A DNA stretch of 64,000 nucleotides from Clitopilus passeckerianus (taxonomy: Eukaryota; Basidiomycota; Agaricomycetes; Agaricales; Entolomataceae). The first letter of the stretch is position 1, and every line of letters begins with the position of its first letter. The position numbers were made by a program, and so were the translations under genes. Where the stretch lies: positions 288,718 through 352,717 of the forward strand of contig CALYLX010000013.1 in NCBI GenBank assembly GCA_944990035.1. The letters are read 5' to 3'. The notes under the pieces are model-generated. The model was not told the DNA's origin. It saw only the letters and a program-made list of their open reading frames with translations, and did not search any database. Shown here one piece after another: positions 60,363 through 64,000 of this stretch.

Positions 60363-61715
60363 ATGGCCAAAGAAAAGAAGCCCAGGCCGAGCAAGCGCAG
60401 CAAGGAAAGCAGCCAGTTAAGCAAGACGTAACGCACATTTCTTCGTCGACACTCTTTAGATCGGAAGCTAAATATCATTCGTTACAGACTGAAGACGCCG
60501 TCGCCGCCCGACGTTTTTGTGGAGATGCCAGACATTGCCCTACGCACGCACCGCGCCGACGGCGACCTATTATCCAACGCTACAATCAGTTGAGGACCTA
60601 CCTCTAATAAGTGGCGTCAGCTTCAGCTACCGGGGGAAAGAGGGGATCCGCCTGTCCGAGAGAAATCAGCTGGTGGCGAAGCATTTCGAGAATCGGGACG
60701 AACTCATGCCACATTCCAAAGCCAACAACCTCTTGCCAGATTTTGTCATCCATTTCATGGTCAGTCCACGATCTCATTCTACATATTTGAATCAGCGCTA
60801 AATTCCTTTCATCGACTTAGTGGGAAGCATACCCTACCTCCACCTATGCAGTGAGGTTTCCTGAACGCCTTTCACTACCGAAGTTTGCAAAAATTCTCTG
60901 TGACGAGCTAGCCCATTTCACCCAGGTATGCATTCTCCGTCTCGTAGGCCATTGGTGACTAACTCTATAATAGAATGTCGCCCCGACCCTCCAATGCGCA
61001 GATCCTGAATGGTCTCTCGGCCCCGGCGGCAAATACGGTGTCGACGACCTCGCTATCCGCCAGGCCTACACCTCCGACGGCACGAACTGGTATCTCGATA
61101 TCCAGGTGTTGCTGTCGCCTGAGGAGTGGACTAGGCGGCCTGAGAACAGGAAGATGATCGACGATGCCTGCGAGTCGGCCAATGCGGAGGGAAAAGACGC
61201 TAGTGTCGAGCCACCCACTGCTTGCGAGAGCTCCCCTGCACCCGTAGCTTCCTCCTCCTATGCCCAAGTCGTGTTCCCCGTCGCCCCCGCGGCTCCTACC
61301 ACTGATGTTCTTAGGTCATCGCCTTTGCCCGCCACCCCCGGCCTGTCCCCTAGAGATACTCCCAGTCCTGCCAATTCTCTCGAGCATAATCTCGTCACTC
61401 CCTCAACCTCCCCATCGGCTCACTGGGACCAGCAACCCGAAGGATCGGCGAGCGTCGCGGCCAAAGCACCTTTGTCCGTAGAGGATATATTCGTGTTCGC
61501 TCCGGGTCTCAGGTTGCTGGAGGCGATATGGTTATGGATGAGGACCCGTTTGCTTCTTGAGTAGCTTGCCGACCTACGACGACTTTGATGCAATGTTTGG
61601 GACCGCCTCTACTGGCTTCGGAGGTTTCGGAGGCGTCCAGAAGGACGATGCAGAGGCCTTCGGGGGCTTGGAATACTTTACCCAGCCGCCGCAAATGTCG
61701 GCAGGCTGGCAGTGA
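60363..61715 (+). CDS. Hypothetical protein, frame apparently broken in several places
   Basis: Coding character is clear but no single spliced frame explains it. The start MAKEKKPRPSKRSKESSQLS precedes an intron (about 60428-60487). TPSPPDVFVEMPDIALRTHR then leads into SVEDLPLISGVSFSYRGKEG one frame on (shift near 60590). After introns come AVRFPERLSLPKFAKILCDE and GGKYGVDDLAIRQAYTSDGT, NWYLDIQVLLSPEEW and a long Pro/Ser-rich region ending SVEDIFVFA. Another frame continues GSQVAGGDMVMDEDPFAS (shift near 61502), and a third resumes LPTYDDFDAMFGTASTGFGG to QMSAGWQ and TGA at 61713. No family is recognised. It is a pseudogene or a region with several indel errors; the end points are estimates. 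Confidence 0.5.
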
Positions 61716-62242
61716 CTTCGAGTTGGTGGAAAGGGAAGGGGATTAATAGGAGCGGGAAGGGCTATCTTGGTGTTTCTCAATGGTTTTATAGTTACGATCC
61801 TCATGACTCTAATGATTCTCTTTTGTAATCCACCTATTGTATATACAGGCATACGACAATTATAATTAATTTATTCGCCATACTTATTGTTTGGACGGTA
61901 TTGTGTCCGTTGCCCACCCACTTAACTTTCCAAAAATGTTATTGTTGCGCCTCACCAGCACTGATGTCCACGATTTCTTTCCAGCCCCATCAAGGATCTC
62001 CTGCTCGCCCACAGCCTGGCCCGACCTCCGATTCTACCAGGCAGCAGAATTCGCCATTCTGTACCGCGATGTTGCCCGATGACATCAGCTGACTTGACCA
62101 ACTCTGCGCCTTGTGTTTTTGGTAAGCCGAATTCTCTTGCTTACTGACTACGATCTTCACCTGCTTTGAGGACACTCGCTAGGCTATCAACCCACAGGAG
62201 AATACCTGCAGAAATTATACCAGACTAATAGAACCTAAAAGA
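61716..62242. other. Intergenic region, 0.53 kb
   Basis: Short overlapping frames without domain features. Taken as 3' flank plus the ChaC promoter. Confidence 0.5.
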
Positions 62243-63555
62243 ATGCCTCACGGATCCGCCGAATCTCCCCCAGCGCCATATGTGGTCTTCGGATATGGCT
62301 CGTTGATCTTCAAGGTACGCCTATGCTGAGAGATCGAGATCTTCTGGGAGAAGCTTATGGACGGACTGGACTCTAATTAGCCTCCGCCTCATACCATCGC
62401 TCAAGGTTTGTAGCTCCGTGTACTTTCTGATTTTCTAGGATTCTAAGCATGGCTGGCAGTACCTGGTTTCCTGAAGGGTTATGTACGCAGATTTGCTCAG
62501 AAATCGCATGATCACCGAGGACACCTGAGGTTAGCCACATTTTGGACGCCTTTATAGGTGAAGGAGGCTCAGTTCTTGTCTTAAGCGTCCAGGTAGAGTT
62601 GTGACTCTCGTCCATAAAGAAGATTGGGATCATTTCTCTGGCTCGGTGAGCTAATTTTTGGTAGAAGCAGGAGAATTCTAATGAGCCCTCTCCGTGATTG
62701 ACTAGGATGCCTTTCCAGACGAAGATATTGTTTGGGGTGAAGATATATTCTTGTTACTGCTCTTTCAGGTTCTAATTGCATAATTTTCTCAAGGCATCGC
62801 GTATACCATTGACCCGGCTTATGCTGCAGAAGTTCGAGACTACCTAGGTAAAGGCACTCACCCACGTAGCTCACTTCGGAATCTCATTTTAGAAAATCAC
62901 TTGGACACCAGACTACCGAGAAAAGGTTCGCTATTGAGCCCACTGTATTTACCTTTCATTGCAATTCCTGATGTTTCTCTCAGGACGGATATACCCTAGA
63001 AACCATAGATATCTATGGAGTAGAAGGTGATGCGGAGAAAGTTATTATACATAACGTCAGTGAAAAATCTCTTCTCTAGCTTCGAAGGCATCTAAAGACT
63101 ATCTAGGCCCAGGTAATCGATAGAAATCCACTATTTGCTCGTTTCGTTACTTGACCAGTTCATAGTGCTATGTTGGACGAAGTGATAATCCATCCTTCAG
63201 TAAGTGGTATGGTGCTCGAAGAAACCAACGCAGTCTCAGATTTCTCAGACGGCTCCGAGCCATTAGATCAACTAGCACATAAGATATGGGAATCTGAAGG
63301 TCCTTCGGGAGGAACAAGGTGAGTTCAAGTTTCTTGTATGAGATTCCCAATTCACTTGACGCTCAAATTTGTTAGGATTACTTGTTAAATCTTGCTAGGG
63401 CTGTGCGAGAGCTCTCTCCCAATTCTTTTGACTCGCATTTGTTTGCCCTGGAGGTAAGGGAATGAAAACGGATTAAAGCCAGGATATTGATATTTTTTGA
63501 ATAGGCAAAGGTAAAAGCACTGGATGCTGAAGCTGAAGCAAAGCAGGGATCCTAG
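62243..63555 (+). CDS. ChaC-type gamma-glutamylcyclotransferase (glutathione-degrading)
   Basis: About ten small exons. The start MPHGSAESPPAPYVVFGYGS contains the cyclotransferase signature FGYGSLIFK, then PPPHTIAQ, VPGFLKGYVRRFAQKSHDHR, RPGRVVTLVHKEDWDHFSGS, AYTIDPAYAAEVRDYL, then DYREKDGYTLETIDIYG with the family's catalytic-region acidic residue. The later parts are CYVGRSDNPSF, SEPLDQLAHKIWESEGPSG and DYLLNLARAVRELSPNSFDS, with tail EAEAKQGS and TAG at 63553. ChaC enzymes split glutathione into 5-oxoproline and Cys-Gly in the cytosol. At 62518-62525 (GGACACC) one A seems to be missing (HRGTPERPGR is expected). At 63374-63377 one G seems missing at the exon start before DYLLNLAR. Otherwise the family sequence is complete. 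Confidence 0.9.
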
Positions 63556-63651
63556 ATCTAGCATAGAAGGAGCGGGCATTATCTAAGATACAATGCATTT
63601 CTCATCCCTCTCTCAAAATTTGGACCGTGCAAATTTGCATGTTCGAAGGTG

Positions 63652-64000
63652 TCATTGGTGGCCGCACTTCAATGTGCCTCTGTGTTGCGGCTGATGAGGC
63701 GCACTTAAGCCTAAAGCATCCGCCCCGTTCATTTTCAGAGTAGTCACGCATAAATTCCTGGAGACGATTGTCTTTCGCATGGTGGTCGATGGTAGAAAGG
63801 CCGAGTCCGCTGAAAATGATCATAACGACTCCTTGGGGCAAATAAAAGTAAACATCGTCGCGTCGCCGTCCATACCATCCACGACGGCAAGCTGCAGTCA
63901 GGCTCGCGGATACCTCGTTGTTGTCGCGCAGCAATTGTAATATCATAGAATGTGAGTGATTATCTTACCTTAGGGCGTCCTCTGAGCCTCCAGAATGGCT
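63652..64000 (-). CDS. Possible 3' end of a gene entering from the right (weak)
   Basis: On the minus strand a strong donor (AAG|GTAAGA) near 63970, a short exon (LAVVD) and a good intron (GTATGG..TTTTCAG) can be joined to a frame ending at the stop 63652-63654. Alternative frames are also open. No domain is recognised in the part visible, so this may be a gene tail or chance. Confidence 0.3.

Overview
This window looks like nuclear DNA of an agaricomycete basidiomycete fungus. Coding regions are broken by many short introns, mostly 47-75 nt with GT..AG ends. Several families are typical of that group: a DUF6533-type membrane protein, a 7-TM membrane protein, a NACHT NTPase, a TKL-type kinase-like protein, an F-box protein, and a cellulose-active LPMO with a CBM1 tail. 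All gene models were spliced by eye from the sequence. Exon ends are precise where stated and approximate elsewhere.

Layout. 0-5.5 kb: a DUF6533-type membrane protein running off the left edge, a small coiled-coil protein, an EFM2/FAM86-like protein methyltransferase, and an EthD-domain protein. 6.8-8.7 kb: a NACHT NTPase with a broken frame. 9.5-15.6 kb: the eIF2-alpha kinase GCN2. 16.8-19.4 kb: a cytochrome P450. 21.2-24.6 kb: a UTP16-like nucleolar protein converging on the checkpoint kinase CHK1. 25.8-27.2 kb: a secreted AA9 LPMO. 28.8-35.8 kb: a very large disordered protein. 36.3-39.7 kb: a PEBP-family protein and a pseudokinase. 40.9-43.3 kb: a second P450. 44.4-46.9 kb: a type I metacaspase. 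47.3-51.5 kb: a 7-TM protein and an F-box protein. 52.9-55.2 kb: a GH13 alpha-glucosidase. 57.3-63.6 kb: a small CX5R phosphatase, an RS-rich protein, a badly broken hypothetical gene, and a ChaC-type gamma-glutamylcyclotransferase.

How they fit together. There is no biosynthetic cluster. Most genes are housekeeping or stress genes: GCN2 (starvation response), CHK1 (DNA damage), ChaC (glutathione turnover), metacaspase (proteostasis or cell death), UTP16-like (ribosome biogenesis). Accessory genes sit between them: NACHT, pseudokinase, P450s, LPMO, F-box.

The most notable observations are a pseudokinase that has lost its catalytic motifs, a metacaspase with a Ser-His-rich prodomain built from two micro-exons, GC-AG introns in CHK1 and in one P450, MluI-box (ACGCGT) pairs next to CHK1 and upstream of the disordered giant, and single-base frame breaks in at least six otherwise well-conserved genes. 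The frame breaks often sit at homopolymers and raise the question of assembly error versus real decay. I see no clearly new defence or mobile system.
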